Assembly: GCF_030719295.1 (NCBI RefSeq)
Contig: NZ_CP120997.1
Location: 2,294,001 to 2,358,000, forward strand
Origin: Streptomyces sp. Mut1
GTDB lineage: Bacteria > Actinomycetota > Actinomycetes > Streptomycetales > Streptomycetaceae
DNA: 64,000 nucleotides
Direction: 5' to 3'
Of the stretch, positions 1 to 10,460 are shown in pieces. The translations under genes were made by a program, and so were the position numbers. The notes beneath the pieces were generated by a model. The model saw only the letters and a list, made by a program, of their open reading frames with translations, had not been told where the DNA came from and did not search any database. Positions within the stretch are counted from its first letter, which is position 1; each line of letters starts with the position of its first letter.

Positions 1-98
1 TGCCGCTCGGTGAGCGCCTTGGAGCCGACGGGCTCCTCGGTTCCGACGTAGTCCTGAACGATGGCGCGCAGCACTTCGAGTCTGCGTTCGCTGAGCAT
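1..98 (-). CDS. hrcA: Heat-inducible transcription repressor HrcA (5' end only)
   Basis: Only the first 32 or so codons are in the window. The reverse strand reads [19 protein letters not shown] and continues with EEPVGSKAL, the winged-helix N-terminus typical of HrcA. HrcA represses class I heat-shock genes by binding CIRCE operators. The ATG at 98 has a strong ribosome-binding site (GGAGGTG) about 7 nt upstream. A CIRCE element lies 59 bp upstream of the start, so autoregulation is expected. From family knowledge, dnaJ usually follows hrcA in Streptomyces, which would be outside the window to the left. Confidence 0.93.
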
Positions 99-156
99 CG
101 CGCACACCTCCAGCTGTCTACCTCGGTGGTTCTCGGGCCGTTCCCGGGATTCCTCC

Positions 157-181
157 TGGCACTCGGTGCGTACGAGTGCCA
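157..181. promoter_or_regulatory. CIRCE operator upstream of hrcA
   Basis: Perfect inverted repeat TGGCACTC-N9-GAGTGCCA. This matches the CIRCE consensus (TTAGCACTC-N9-GAGTGCTAA) in its core GCACTC/GAGTGC and 9-nt spacer. It lies between hrcA and the divergent MBL-fold gene. It is expected to be bound by HrcA to control hrcA and the genes after it; whether it also affects the rightward gene is unknown. Confidence 0.92.
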
Positions 182-270
182 ACGATCCCCGGTCAGTGTA
201 CGGCGACGGGGTGGTGCCCTAGCAAGGGCGACCGGCCACACCACTGCGGGAGCGCGCGGGCCGATGCCGA

Positions 271-276
271 TAGCGT
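271..276 (+). promoter_or_regulatory. Candidate -10 element for a leaderless MBL-fold transcript
   Basis: The hexamer TAGCGT fits the actinobacterial TANNNT -10 pattern. It ends 6 nt before the ATG at 283, which would place the A of ATG at +1. No ribosome-binding site is visible before that ATG. No good -35 was found. Confidence 0.4.
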
Positions 277-282
277 CGCCGT

Positions 283-1014
283 ATGGACGCCTCTTGGGAA
301 GACTTCGGGTGGGAGCGGCTCGGTCACGGAGTGGGCCGTCGGCGCCTTCCGGTGTGGGACGCGACGGCCCTGCTGGTGGCCGGGGCGGACGGGGTGCTGC
401 TCTGCGACACCGGTGCGTCGCTGCGTGAGGGGGTGGAGCTGCGCACCCAGGCGCAGGCGCTGCTCGGCCGGAGGGTGACGCACATCGCACTCAGCCACCC
501 CCATTTCGATCATGTGCTGGGCACGGCGGCCTTCGCCGGGGTGCGCGTGTACGGCGCGGCGGGCACGCGGGACCTGATGCGGCGGGGGGCGGAGGAGCTG
601 TACGCCGACGCGGTGAGCCAGGGCCTGCCCGAGCCGGACGCGGCCGAGTCCACCGATGTGCTCGTGGCCCCGGGCCACGAGGTGTCCGGGGAGAGCGCGC
701 TCGATCTGGGCGGCGGCCGGAAAGTGCTGCTGGTGAACGTGGGCGCGGCGCACAGCGGCCACGACCTCGCGGTGCTGGTCCCGGGCTCCTGCGGCTCGCC
801 CGCCCTCGTGTTCTGCGGCGACCTGGTCGAGGAGGCCGGTGAACCGCAGGCGGGCCCGGACGCCCGCCCCGCCCGCTGGCCGGGCGCGCTGGACCGGCTG
901 CTGGCACTGGGCGGCGAGGACGCGCTGTACGTGCCGGGGCACGGCGCCGTGGTGGACGCGGCGTTCGTCCGGGCACAGCGCGAGGCACTGGCGGAACGGT
1001 TCGGCGTGTCGTAG
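283..1014 (+). CDS. MBL-fold metallo-hydrolase
   Basis: A 243-residue protein with the metallo-beta-lactamase signature SHPHFDH at residues 71-77 (HxHxDH, two-metal site), a later GHD-type histidine (HSGHDLAVL) and C-terminal PGHGAVVD. This is the layout of a small stand-alone MBL hydrolase, and the substrate cannot be read from the sequence. It is divergent from hrcA across the CIRCE region and followed 24 bp later by the DUF3097 gene. The ATG at 283 was chosen because it opens the conserved frame and has a TANNNT hexamer 6 nt upstream, which suggests a leaderless mRNA. Confidence 0.85.
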   Translation: MDASWEDFGWERLGHGVGRRRLPVWDATALLVAGADGVLLCDTGASLREGVELRTQAQALLGRRVTHIALSHPHFDHVLGTAAFAGVRVYGAAGTRDLMRRGAEELYADAVSQGLPEPDAAESTDVLVAPGHEVSGESALDLGGGRKVLLVNVGAAHSGHDLAVLVPGSCGSPALVFCGDLVEEAGEPQAGPDARPARWPGALDRLLALGGEDALYVPGHGAVVDAAFVRAQREALAERFGVS

Positions 1015-1026
1015 CCCTTCCCCGCT

Positions 1027-1032
1027 TATCGT
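1027..1032 (+). promoter_or_regulatory. Candidate -10 element for a leaderless DUF3097 transcript
   Basis: TATCGT ends 6 nt before the ATG at 1039, the same geometry as the candidate promoter of the preceding gene. No Shine-Dalgarno sequence precedes this ATG. If real, the DUF3097 gene has its own promoter just after the MBL stop codon. Confidence 0.4.
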
Positions 1033-1038
1033 CGTGCG

Positions 1039-1857
1039 ATGCGCAGCTACCAGCCGGATCTGACCCCGCCGTGGAAGAAGTCCGCCCCCGTCCCCGAGGT
1101 GCCCGCCGAGCCCGATCTGGTGGTGGAGGACGTCGCCACCGGCTTCTGCGGGGCGGTGATCCGGTGCGAGAAGACCGCCGAGGGGCCGACGGTGACGCTG
1201 GAGGACCGCTTCGGCAAGCAGCGGGTCTTCCCGATGGCGCCGCGCGGCTTCCTGCTGGAGGGCCGGGTCGTGACGCTGGTGCGCCCGTCGGCCGGCGGGC
1301 CGGTGCGGCCCGCGCGTACGGCCTCCGGCTCGGTGGCGGTGCCCGGGGCGCGGGCGCGGGTGGCTCGGGCCGGGCGGATCTATGTGGAGGGGCGGCACGA
1401 CGCGGAGCTGGTGGAGCGGGTCTGGGGCGACGACCTGCGGATCGAGGGCGTGGTCGTCGAGTACCTGGAGGGCATCGACGACCTGCCGGCGATCGTGCGG
1501 GAGTTCGCGCCCGCGCCGAACGCGCGGCTCGGGGTGCTGGTCGACCATCTCGTGCCCGGTTCCAAGGAGTCCCGGATCGCGGCGCGGGTCTCGGACGGTG
1601 ACGTCCTGGTGGTCGGCCATCCCTACATCGACGTGTGGGAGGCCGTGAAGCCGTCGTCGGTGGGCATCCCGGGCTGGCCGGTGGTGCCGCGCGGCCAGGA
1701 CTGGAAGACGGGCGTGTGCCGGGCGCTGGGCTGGCCGGAGAACACCGGCGCGGCCTGGCAGCGCATCCTGTCCTCGGTGCACTCCTACCGGGACCTCCAG
1801 CCCGAACTCCTGGGCCGGGTCGAGGAATTGATCGATTTCGTCACCCTTCCGGCCTGA
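1039..1857 (+). CDS. DUF3097 family protein
   Basis: A 272-residue protein starting MRSYQPDLTPPWKKS, which I recognise as the actinobacterial DUF3097 family of unknown function. A central block, RIYVEGRHDAELVERVWGDD (about residues 113-132), followed by a second segment with VLVDHLVPGSKESRIA, resembles a TOPRIM-like fold (acidic residues after hydrophobic strands); this is inference. In Streptomyces the gene is usually found between hrcA and hemW, as here. The stop codon overlaps an ATG (TGATG), so a translationally coupled downstream gene might be expected. Confidence 0.85.
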   Translation: MRSYQPDLTPPWKKSAPVPEVPAEPDLVVEDVATGFCGAVIRCEKTAEGPTVTLEDRFGKQRVFPMAPRGFLLEGRVVTLVRPSAGGPVRPARTASGSVAVPGARARVARAGRIYVEGRHDAELVERVWGDDLRIEGVVVEYLEGIDDLPAIVREFAPAPNARLGVLVDHLVPGSKESRIAARVSDGDVLVVGHPYIDVWEAVKPSSVGIPGWPVVPRGQDWKTGVCRALGWPENTGAAWQRILSSVHSYRDLQPELLGRVEELIDFVTLPA

Positions 1858-1891
1858 TGTCCGGTGGATCCTCCAGGCCGCCGACGCCGGT

Positions 1892-2194
1892 GTGCCGGCC
1901 GCCGTGGACGCCCGGGTCGAGCAGATCGTGCGCCGGACCCGCCGGACCCACCGGGCCAACCTGCCGCGCCGGGTCCCCCTGAAGCTGCTCGAAGGGCGCG
2001 GCGAGACCCCGTACGACGCCGCCCTGGACCGGCGGGCCGGACGGCGCGGCCCCGGCACCTGGTGGGGCGCGTTGCTGGGGCTCGCCGTCGTCCGGCTGGT
2101 GACGACGTCCGGCCGCAGCCACGCCCGGATCATCTGCGGCCGCGCGGCCGGGAAGCGCGTCCTCACCCCGCCGGACTGCCTGCTGCCGAAGTGA
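1892..2194 (+). CDS. Small hypothetical protein, start uncertain, possibly frameshifted
   Basis: About 100 residues from GTG at 1892, arginine-rich, with WWGALLGLAVVRLV in the middle and ending LTPPDCLLPK. Not recognised. Third-position GC is near saturation and second-position GC is low across the frame, which argues for real coding. The same codon signature continues upstream to about 1859, where the frame has no ATG, GTG or TTG. The ATG overlapping the DUF3097 stop (1857) is in another frame. A one-base indel just after 1857 would join them, so this could be a gene with a frameshift, a remnant, or a gene with an odd start. No ribosome-binding site precedes 1892. Confidence 0.4.
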   Translation: MPAAVDARVEQIVRRTRRTHRANLPRRVPLKLLEGRGETPYDAALDRRAGRRGPGTWWGALLGLAVVRLVTTSGRSHARIICGRAAGKRVLTPPDCLLPK

Positions 2195-2204
2195 GCGCCC
2201 CGCC

Positions 2205-3446
2205 TCAGTCCACGAGGTCGCGCACCACGGCGTCGGCCAGCAGGCGTCCGCGCAGGGTGAGCACGGCCCGCCCGTCGTCGAACGGCGCCGGCTCCAGGAG
2301 CCCGTCGTCCACCGCCCGGCGGGCCGCCGCGAGACCGGCGGGGGCCAGCAGGGACAGCGGGCAGCCGTCCACGAGCCGCAGCTCCAGCAGGATGCGCTCG
2401 ACGCGGCGGTCCTCGGCGGAGAGGATCTCGCGCCCGGCCCCCGGGGAACGCCCCTCGGCGAGCGCCTGCGCGTACGCCCCGGGGTGCTTCACGTTCCACC
2501 AGCGCACGCCCCCGACATGGCTGTGCGCCCCGGGGCCGGCGCCCCACCAGTCGGCGCCGCGCCAGTACAGCTCGTTGTGCAGGCAGCGGCCCTCGGGGGT
2601 GCGGGCCCAGTTCGACACCTCGTACCAGGAGTAACCGGCCGCGGCCATCGCCTCGTCCGCGATGAGGTACCGGTCGGCGTGCGCGTCGTCGTCCGTCATC
2701 GGGATCTCGCCGCGCTTGATCCGGCGGGCGAGCCCGGTGCCCTCCTCGACGATCAGCGCGTACGCGGAGACGTGGTCGGGTCCGGCGCCGATCGCCGCGT
2801 CCAGGGAGGCGCGCCAGTCGTCGTCGGACTCGCCGGGGGTGCCGTAGATCAGGTCCAGGTTGATGTGTTCGAAGCCGGCCGCCCGCGCCTCGGCGACACA
2901 CGCCTCGGGCCGGCCCGGGGTGTGGGTGCGGTCGAGGATCTTCAGGACGTGCTGCCGGGCACTCTGCATGCCGAAGGAGATCCGGTTGAAGCCGCCCTCG
3001 CGCAGCTCGGCCAGGTAGGCGGGGCCGACGGACTCGGGGTTGGCCTCGGTGGTGATCTCGGCGTCGTCCGCGAGCCCGAACTCCTCGCGGACCGCGGCCA
3101 GCATCCGGACCAGGTCGGCGGCTGCCAGCAGGGTCGGCGTGCCGCCGCCGACGAAGACCGTGCGCACCGGCCGTGGGTCGTCGCCGAGCACCTCGCGGGC
3201 CTGGCGGATCTCGCCGACGAGGTGCGAGGCGTAGGTGTCGCGGGAGGCGAGCGCACCGCCGGAGCCGCGCAGCTCGGTCGCGGTGTAGGTGTTGAAGTCG
3301 CAGTAGCCGCAGCGGGTCGCGCAGTACGGCACGTGCAGGTAGAAGCCGAGCGGGCGGCCGGCTGCGCCTTCCAGGGCGTGGCGGGGCAGCGCCCCGTCGT
3401 CGGGCACGGGCTCACCATCGGGCAGTACGGAAGGCATACCGTCCAT
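2205..3446 (-). CDS. hemW: Radical SAM heme chaperone HemW
   Basis: A 413-residue protein of the HemN/HemW family. The radical-SAM cluster motif CATRCGYC (Cys42, 46, 49) is followed by GGGTPT, EANPES and the C-terminal HNELYW block. The overall length and the absence of the extra N-terminal coproporphyrinogen-oxidase features favour HemW, which inserts or hands over heme to client proteins, over HemN. This distinction comes from family knowledge. ATG at 3446 or the in-frame ATG at 3437 could be the start; neither has a clear ribosome-binding site. A divergent small ORF ends just left of its stop. Confidence 0.88.
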   Translation of the reverse strand: MDGMPSVLPDGEPVPDDGALPRHALEGAAGRPLGFYLHVPYCATRCGYCDFNTYTATELRGSGGALASRDTYASHLVGEIRQAREVLGDDPRPVRTVFVGGGTPTLLAAADLVRMLAAVREEFGLADDAEITTEANPESVGPAYLAELREGGFNRISFGMQSARQHVLKILDRTHTPGRPEACVAEARAAGFEHINLDLIYGTPGESDDDWRASLDAAIGAGPDHVSAYALIVEEGTGLARRIKRGEIPMTDDDAHADRYLIADEAMAAAGYSWYEVSNWARTPEGRCLHNELYWRGADWWGAGPGAHSHVGGVRWWNVKHPGAYAQALAEGRSPGAGREILSAEDRRVERILLELRLVDGCPLSLLAPAGLAAARRAVDDGLLEPAPFDDGRAVLTLRGRLLADAVVRDLVD

Positions 3447-3491
3447 TGTCGCGCGCCGCCCGGCAACCGGACGCCACGCCCGTGCCCCCGC

Positions 3492-5465
3492 CTACTCGGC
3501 CTGGAGGACCAGCAGCGCCAGATCGTCGTCCGGCGGGCGCTCGGCGAAGGCGTGCACGGCGTGTTTGATGCGGTCGGCGATCTCCTCGGCGTTCAGCCCG
3601 GCGCAGCCGGACAGGGCGCGGGCGAGCCCGTCGCCGTCGTCGAACATCAGCGGGCCCGAGCGCCGCTCGGTGACCCCGTCGGTGACGCAGAGCAGGCTGT
3701 CGCCGGGGGCGAGGTCGAAGCTCTGGGTCTCGTAGACGGCGTCGTCCATGACGCCGAGCAGCAGCTGCGGCTCGGCGGCGGGCCGCACGGTGCCGTCGGG
3801 CCGCAGCAGCAGCGGCAGCGGGTGGCCCGCGCTGACCAGGGTGCAGCGGGCGCCGCCGCCGGGCAGCGGAACCAGCTCCCCGTACAGCAGGGACAGGAAG
3901 CGGGACTGGCCGCTGTCCGCGGAGTGCTGGCCGCCGGCGGCGGCGACCATGAGCGCGGCCGCCTCGGCGGCCTCCATCGCGTCGTCCAGGAGCAGCCGGT
4001 TGAGGCGGACCAGGACCTCGTCGGCCTGGAAGCCCTCGCGGGCCAGCAGCCGCAGCCAGGGGCGGGCGAGCCCGGTGACGACGGCGGCTTCGGGGCCGCT
4101 GCCCTGGACGTCGCCGAGCACGAAGCACCAGCGGTCGCCGGGGCACGGGAAGATGTCGTAGAAGTCGCCGCCGACGACCCCGTCGTCGCTCGGTTCGTAG
4201 ACCAGGGAGCTGGCGACGCCCGGTATCCGGGCGACCTTGCTGGGCAGCAGCCCGCGTTGCAGGATGCGGCTGATGGTGGCCTGCCGGGTGTAGGCGCGGG
4301 CCGCGCCGACGGCGAGGCCGACCCTGCGGACGAAGTCCTCTATGAGGGCGGTCAGCTCGTCGGGGACGCGCGCGGTCGACTCGCGGCCCAGGAGTACGGC
4401 TCCGAGGGTGCGGCCGCCCGAGGTGATCCGGTAGGCGAGCGCGACGCCCTCGGCCTCGTCCTTCTCCGGCGTCCCGCCGTCCTCGGCGCCGCCGGGCCAC
4501 GGCATGGAGACGGCGCCGGTGCCGACCCGCTCGGGGAGCCGGAGCGGGTCCCCCTCCAGAAGGGCGCGCAGCGGCGGGATGCGGTCCTCGTCCACGTGCC
4601 AGACCTTGGCGAGGCGCGGGACGGCCGAGGGGCCGCCGCTCTCGGGCTCCAGCCAGATCGCGCACCAGTCGGCGAGCCGGGGGACGAGTAACTGTCCGGC
4701 GAGCGCCGCGACGATGTCCTCGTCCAGCTGTCCGGCCAGCAGGTCGGATGCCTCGGCGAGGAAGGAGAGCGCGCCGCGCCCGGCCCAGTCCCCGTCGTCG
4801 CGCAGGGCGCGCCGCGCGGTGGGGGCGAGGAGTTCGGCGGCGCGCAGTCCGCGTTCGAAACCGGGCTCGGCGCCGGCGTCGGGGAAGGGGTTCCAGTCGT
4901 CCACGGGGAGGCGGGCCCAGACGGTCTTGAGGCCGGTGCGGTAGGTGACACCCCAGCGTTCGGCGAGGGTGGCGACGATCTCCAGGCCGCGCCCGTAGTC
5001 GGCCGGCTCGCCCGCGCCCTCGTCGCCGCTCCCGTGGTCGCTGCGCAACGCGCGGGCCGGGTGGTGGTCGGAGACCTCCAGGACGAGGGCGGACGCCTCC
5101 TCCTCGGTGGCCTCCTCCAGCCGGAAGAGCAGTTCGACGGTGGTGCCGGCGTGGACGACGGCGTTGGTGACCAGCTCGCTGACGATCGTCGCCGCGTCGT
5201 CAGACAGCCGGTCGCTGAACCCCACGGCGGCGGGCAGTCCGAGCCCGCTCCACTCGGCGATCGCGGCGGCGACGAACCGCCGGGCCGCGGAGGGCGCGAG
5301 GAGGTTCCCGGGCAGGCTGGTCCGGGCGGCCGGCTGTGTGCCGGTGGAAGCGGCGGTGGTTCCGGGACGCTGCACGATGTCCCGCTGCAAGGGAATGGAC
5401 CCCACAGGGCGGCTCCTGACCTGTTCTCGCTCTGCCTGTTCTCCGTTATGCGCCGCTGACGACAC
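3492..5465 (-). CDS. SpoIIE-type PP2C phosphatase with HATPase and GAF-like domains
   Basis: 657 residues with three parts. Residues 60-170 form an anti-sigma-factor-kinase-like HATPase (N box ELVTNAVVHAG, G1 VSDHHP). About 195-390 is a GAF-like sensory region. About 415-655 is a SpoIIE/RsbU PP2C phosphatase (GGDFYDIFP metal motif, FVLGDVQGSG, LCVTDGVTE). Such proteins usually control an anti-sigma/anti-anti-sigma switch, here combining kinase-like and phosphatase modules in one chain. The ligand and partner are unknown and no sigma factor gene lies nearby. It starts at GTG 5465. No transmembrane segment is seen, so it should be cytoplasmic. Confidence 0.85.
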   Translation of the reverse strand: MSSAAHNGEQAEREQVRSRPVGSIPLQRDIVQRPGTTAASTGTQPAARTSLPGNLLAPSAARRFVAAAIAEWSGLGLPAAVGFSDRLSDDAATIVSELVTNAVVHAGTTVELLFRLEEATEEEASALVLEVSDHHPARALRSDHGSGDEGAGEPADYGRGLEIVATLAERWGVTYRTGLKTVWARLPVDDWNPFPDAGAEPGFERGLRAAELLAPTARRALRDDGDWAGRGALSFLAEASDLLAGQLDEDIVAALAGQLLVPRLADWCAIWLEPESGGPSAVPRLAKVWHVDEDRIPPLRALLEGDPLRLPERVGTGAVSMPWPGGAEDGGTPEKDEAEGVALAYRITSGGRTLGAVLLGRESTARVPDELTALIEDFVRRVGLAVGAARAYTRQATISRILQRGLLPSKVARIPGVASSLVYEPSDDGVVGGDFYDIFPCPGDRWCFVLGDVQGSGPEAAVVTGLARPWLRLLAREGFQADEVLVRLNRLLLDDAMEAAEAAALMVAAAGGQHSADSGQSRFLSLLYGELVPLPGGGARCTLVSAGHPLPLLLRPDGTVRPAAEPQLLLGVMDDAVYETQSFDLAPGDSLLCVTDGVTERRSGPLMFDDGDGLARALSGCAGLNAEEIADRIKHAVHAFAERPPDDDLALLVLQAE

Positions 5466-5548
5466 CGACAGAGTGACAGATCGGCCCTCCCGATACGCGC
5501 CGAGTTACCGAAGTGGGTGGTGAAGACGGCGCGGCCTGAACGCGCCGG

Positions 5549-5574
5549 CCCCCCGCGCCGGAGCACGCGGGGGG
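5549..5574 (-). terminator. Intrinsic terminator after the acyl-CoA ligase gene
   Basis: Stem of CCCCCCGCG and CGCGGGGGG with an 8-nt loop, 48 bp beyond the stop of the leftward acyl-CoA ligase gene. It lacks a T run, as is usual in Streptomyces. Confidence 0.65.
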
Positions 5575-5621
5575 CTTGCAGGGGGCGTACGAGAGTGGGC
5601 GAGCGCCGGGCGAGGCGCCCG

Positions 5622-7511
<1,890 letters not shown>

Positions 7512-7580
7512 GACATCCTCCGGGCCTGCGGCAGTACTTCACGACCGGCTGCTGGTTGCGGTGCGCTCTCCGCCTGTGGG

Positions 7581-7622
7581 TGCTTGCTGCTGCTTGCTCT
7601 GCGTGCTGAAATCCTGCTTGCT
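7581..7622. repeat. Three short direct repeats upstream of the acyl-CoA ligase gene
   Basis: TGCTTGCT occurs at 7581-7588, 7591-7598 and 7615-7622 (AGCAAGCA on the coding strand). The first two copies are 10 bp apart, about one helical turn. They lie in the 5' region of the acyl-CoA ligase gene. An operator role is a guess; slippage-derived sequence is the alternative. Confidence 0.4.
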
Positions 7623-7711
7623 TAACTGGCGAGTAACTACGAAGCCGTGATCAGGGTAGAGCGCCCGCGCGCCCCGCGTAAGAGGCAATCGGACCCCGCT
7701 TGATAACGAAC

Positions 7712-7750
7712 GGACCCCCGCTCCGCAGCGTTCCTGCGATGCGGGGGCCC
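7712..7750 (-). terminator. Intrinsic terminator after lepA
   Basis: Imperfect hairpin with outer arms GGACCCCCGC and GCGGGGGCCC and an inner GCAG/CTGC pairing, 44 bp beyond the lepA stop codon on the reverse strand. Confidence 0.65.
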
Positions 7751-7793
7751 GCGTACCTACCTGCCGGTAGGGCTCCTCGTTCTCTCGCGTGCC

Positions 7794-9668
7794 CTACTTC
7801 TTGCCCTTGCTCTCCCCTGCGGACTCGTCGGTCGACAGCACGGAGATGAACGCGTCCTGCGGCACCTCCACGTTGCCGACCATCTTCATCCGCTTCTTGC
7901 CCTCCTTCTGCTTCTCCAGCAGCTTGCGCTTACGGGAGATGTCGCCGCCGTAGCACTTGGCGAGGACGTCCTTGCGGATGGCCCGGACGGTCTCACGGGC
8001 GATGACCCGGGAGCCGATGGCCGCCTGGATCGGCACCTCGAAGTTCTGCCGGGGGATGAGCTTCTGCAGCTTGGCGACGAGCCGCACGCCGTACGCGTAC
8101 GCCTTGTCCTTGTGCGTGACCGCGGAGAACGCGTCGACCTTGTCGCCGTGCAGCAGGATGTCGACCTTGACGAGCTGGGCGGACTGCTCGCCGGTGGGCT
8201 CGTAGTCGAGGGAGGCGTAGCCCCGGGTCTTGGACTTCAGCTGGTCGAAGAAGTCGAAGACGATCTCGGCGAGCGGCAGGGTGTAGCGGATCTCGACCCG
8301 GTCCTCGGAGAGGTAGTCCATGCCCAGGAGCGTGCCGCGGCGCTGCTGGCAGAGCTCCATGATCGCGCCGATGAACTCGCTGGGCGCCAGGACCGTGGCC
8401 CGGACGACCGGCTCGTGCACCTTGTCGATCTTGCCCTCGGGGAATTCACTCGGGTTGGTGACGGTGTGCTCGGTGCCGTCCTCCATCTCGACCCGGTAGA
8501 CCACGTTGGGGGCGGTGGCGATGAGGTCGAGACCGAACTCGCGCTCCAGCCGCTCGCGGACCACGTCGAGGTGGAGCAGCCCGAGGAAGCCGACGCGGAA
8601 ACCGAAGCCGAGCGCCGCGGACGTCTCCGGCTCGTACACCAGGGCGGCGTCGTTGAGCTGGAGCTTGTCGAGAGCCTCGCGCAGGTCCGGGTAGTCCGAG
8701 CCGTCCAGGGGGTAGAGCCCGGAGAACACCATCGGCTTGGGGTCCTTGTAACCGCCGAGCGGCTCGGTCGCCCCGCCGCTCAGCGAGGTGATCGTGTCAC
8801 CGACCTTGGACTGCCGGACGTCCTTCACCCCGGTGATGATGTAGCCGACCTCGCCGACGCCGATGCCGTCGGAGGGGGTCATCTCCGGGGAGGAGACACC
8901 GATCTCCAGCAGCTCGTGGGTGGCGCCGGTCGACATCATCCGGATGCGCTCACGCTTGTTGAGCGAGCCGTCGACGACACGGACGTAGGTGACCACACCC
9001 CGGTACGAGTCGTAGACCGAGTCGAAGATCATCGCGCGGGCGGGCGCGTCGGCCTCGCCCACGGGCGCCGGGACGTCCCGCACCACGCGGTCGAGCAGCG
9101 CGTCCACGCCGATGCCGGTCTTCGCGGAGACCTTGAGCACGTCCTCCGGCTGGCAGCCGATGAGGTTGGCCAGCTCCTCGGAGAACTTCTCGGGCTGGGC
9201 GGCCGGCAGGTCGATCTTGTTGAGCACCGGGACGATGGTGAGGTCGTTCTCCATCGCCAGGTAGAGGTTGGCCAGGGTCTGGGCCTCGATGCCCTGCGCG
9301 GCGTCGACCAGCAGGACCGTGCCCTCACAGGCGGCGAGCGACCGGGAGACCTCGTAGGTGAAGTCGACGTGTCCGGGCGTGTCGATCATGTTGAGGACGT
9401 GGGTGCTGCCCTGGCCCTCGCCGGTGGTCGGCGCCCAGGGCAGCCGGACCGCCTGGGACTTGATGGTGATGCCGCGCTCACGCTCGATGTCCATCCGGTC
9501 GAGGTACTGAGCGCGCATCTGCCGCTGGTCGACCACCCCGGTCAGCTGGAGCATCCGGTCGGCGAGGGTCGACTTGCCGTGGTCGATGTGCGCGATGATG
9601 CAGAAGTTGCGGATCAGCGCCGGGTCGGTACGGCTCGGCTCGGGCACGTGGAGAGGAGTCGCGGGCAC
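7794..9668 (-). CDS. lepA: Elongation factor 4 (LepA, ribosomal back-translocase)
   Basis: 624 residues. The G1 loop [10 protein letters not shown] is followed by DTPGHVDF and NKID, then the EF-G-like domains and the LepA-specific C-terminus ([22 protein letters not shown]). LepA acts on ribosomes as a translational GTPase. The open frame runs to 10136, but family length and the conserved start [15 protein letters not shown] point to the GTG at 9668, which has AGGA about 8 nt upstream. It is divergent from rpsT, a conserved bacterial arrangement. Confidence 0.96.
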   Translation of the reverse strand: MPATPLHVPEPSRTDPALIRNFCIIAHIDHGKSTLADRMLQLTGVVDQRQMRAQYLDRMDIERERGITIKSQAVRLPWAPTTGEGQGSTHVLNMIDTPGHVDFTYEVSRSLAACEGTVLLVDAAQGIEAQTLANLYLAMENDLTIVPVLNKIDLPAAQPEKFSEELANLIGCQPEDVLKVSAKTGIGVDALLDRVVRDVPAPVGEADAPARAMIFDSVYDSYRGVVTYVRVVDGSLNKRERIRMMSTGATHELLEIGVSSPEMTPSDGIGVGEVGYIITGVKDVRQSKVGDTITSLSGGATEPLGGYKDPKPMVFSGLYPLDGSDYPDLREALDKLQLNDAALVYEPETSAALGFGFRVGFLGLLHLDVVRERLEREFGLDLIATAPNVVYRVEMEDGTEHTVTNPSEFPEGKIDKVHEPVVRATVLAPSEFIGAIMELCQQRRGTLLGMDYLSEDRVEIRYTLPLAEIVFDFFDQLKSKTRGYASLDYEPTGEQSAQLVKVDILLHGDKVDAFSAVTHKDKAYAYGVRLVAKLQKLIPRQNFEVPIQAAIGSRVIARETVRAIRKDVLAKCYGGDISRKRKLLEKQKEGKKRMKMVGNVEVPQDAFISVLSTDESAGESKGKK

Positions 9669-9778
9669 GCAGGGTCCTGATTCTTGAGACGCCGGACGCC
9701 GTGTCTCGGGTCGATGTCGGGTCGGGGCGGATCTGTACGTAGCTCCCATCGTCCCACGCCTGCGGGGCGGCGACCGGT

Positions 9779-9808
9779 TTGGGCCGGTCGGACCGCTCCT
9801 GCTACCGT
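9779..9808 (+). promoter_or_regulatory. Candidate rpsT promoter
   Basis: TTGGGC (9779-9784) and TACCGT (9803-9808) separated by 18 bp, 75 bp before the rpsT start. This is a plausible housekeeping-sigma promoter for an actinomycete. Confidence 0.5.
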
Positions 9809-9882
9809 GGGCAGCTGTGCCCCGTGGCTTTCGGGCCCCGCGGACACACCTAGAAATCCAACGAACCTGAAAAGGCTCTTTC

Positions 9883-10149
9883 GTGGCGAACATCAAGTCC
9901 CAGATCAAGCGGAACAAGACGAACGAGAAGGCGCGCCTGCGCAACAAGGCCGTCAAGTCGTCGCTCAAGACCGCGATCCGCAAGGCCCGTGAGGCCGTTG
10001 TCGCGGGCGACGTCGAGAAGGCCACCGTGGCCGTTCGCGACGCTTCGCGTGCCCTCGACAAGGCCGTCTCGAAGGGTGTCATCCACAAGAACTCCGCCGC
10101 CAACAAGAAGTCGGCGCTGGCTGCCAAGGCCGCCACCCTTCAGGGCTGA
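9883..10149 (+). CDS. rpsT: 30S ribosomal protein S20
   Basis: 88 residues, Lys/Ala/Arg-rich, starting [20 protein letters not shown] and ending in the helical S20 pattern. S20 binds 16S rRNA in the small subunit. The start is GTG at 9883 with AAGG 8 nt upstream. It is monocistronic: a terminator hairpin follows and holA is convergent. Confidence 0.97.
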   Translation: MANIKSQIKRNKTNEKARLRNKAVKSSLKTAIRKAREAVVAGDVEKATVAVRDASRALDKAVSKGVIHKNSAANKKSALAAKAATLQG

Positions 10150-10268
10150 GCATTCTGATGTAACCGCCGGAACGGACCACGCGGGCCCTCTCTCCCGCTC
10201 CTGCCCGGCACCCGCGCCGCACACCGAACCTGCGTTCGCCACGCGGGTGCGACGCACCAATTCTCACC

Positions 10269-10316
10269 CCGAGGCCCCGCCCGAGCCCTTCCCCAGGACC
10301 CGGCCGGGGCCTTCGG
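10269..10316 (+). terminator. Probable rpsT terminator
   Basis: CCGAGGCCCCG pairs with CGGGGCCTTCGG with one bulged base and a loop of about 25 nt, 120 bp after rpsT. It lies in the 310-bp convergent gap between rpsT and holA, which otherwise holds only the direct repeat described next. Confidence 0.5.
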
Positions 10317-10364
10317 CATGCGCCCACACGTCCCCCGCCCGAGCAACGCCCGCCCCGGCCACCG

Positions 10365-10433
10365 TCAAGCCCGTCCGGCGATCGAGGACACCCCGGACGG
10401 CAAGTTCAAGCCCGTCCGGCGATCGAGGACACC
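10365..10433. repeat. Two copies of a 28-bp dispersed Streptomyces-type repeat
   Basis: Identical 28-bp units begin at 10365 and 10406 (41-bp period), each starting TCAAGCCCGTCCGGCGATCG. From memory, sequences of the form CCGTCCGGCGATTGAGGAC are scattered through Streptomyces intergenic regions; their function is not known to me. Here they sit between convergent genes. Confidence 0.75.
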
Positions 10434-10460
10434 GCGGTCAGCCGGCACCCCACCGCACCG

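Noticed and set aside
193..2901. 902-codon minus-strand open frame across the MBL and DUF3097 genes
   Set aside because: Overlaps genes with conserved motifs on the other strand; Arg/Gly/Pro-rich without any recognisable domain.
9669..10136. 156-residue N-terminal extension of lepA
   Set aside because: It runs through the rpsT gene and its promoter, has no similarity to LepA, and GTG 9668 has a ribosome-binding site and the family N-terminus.
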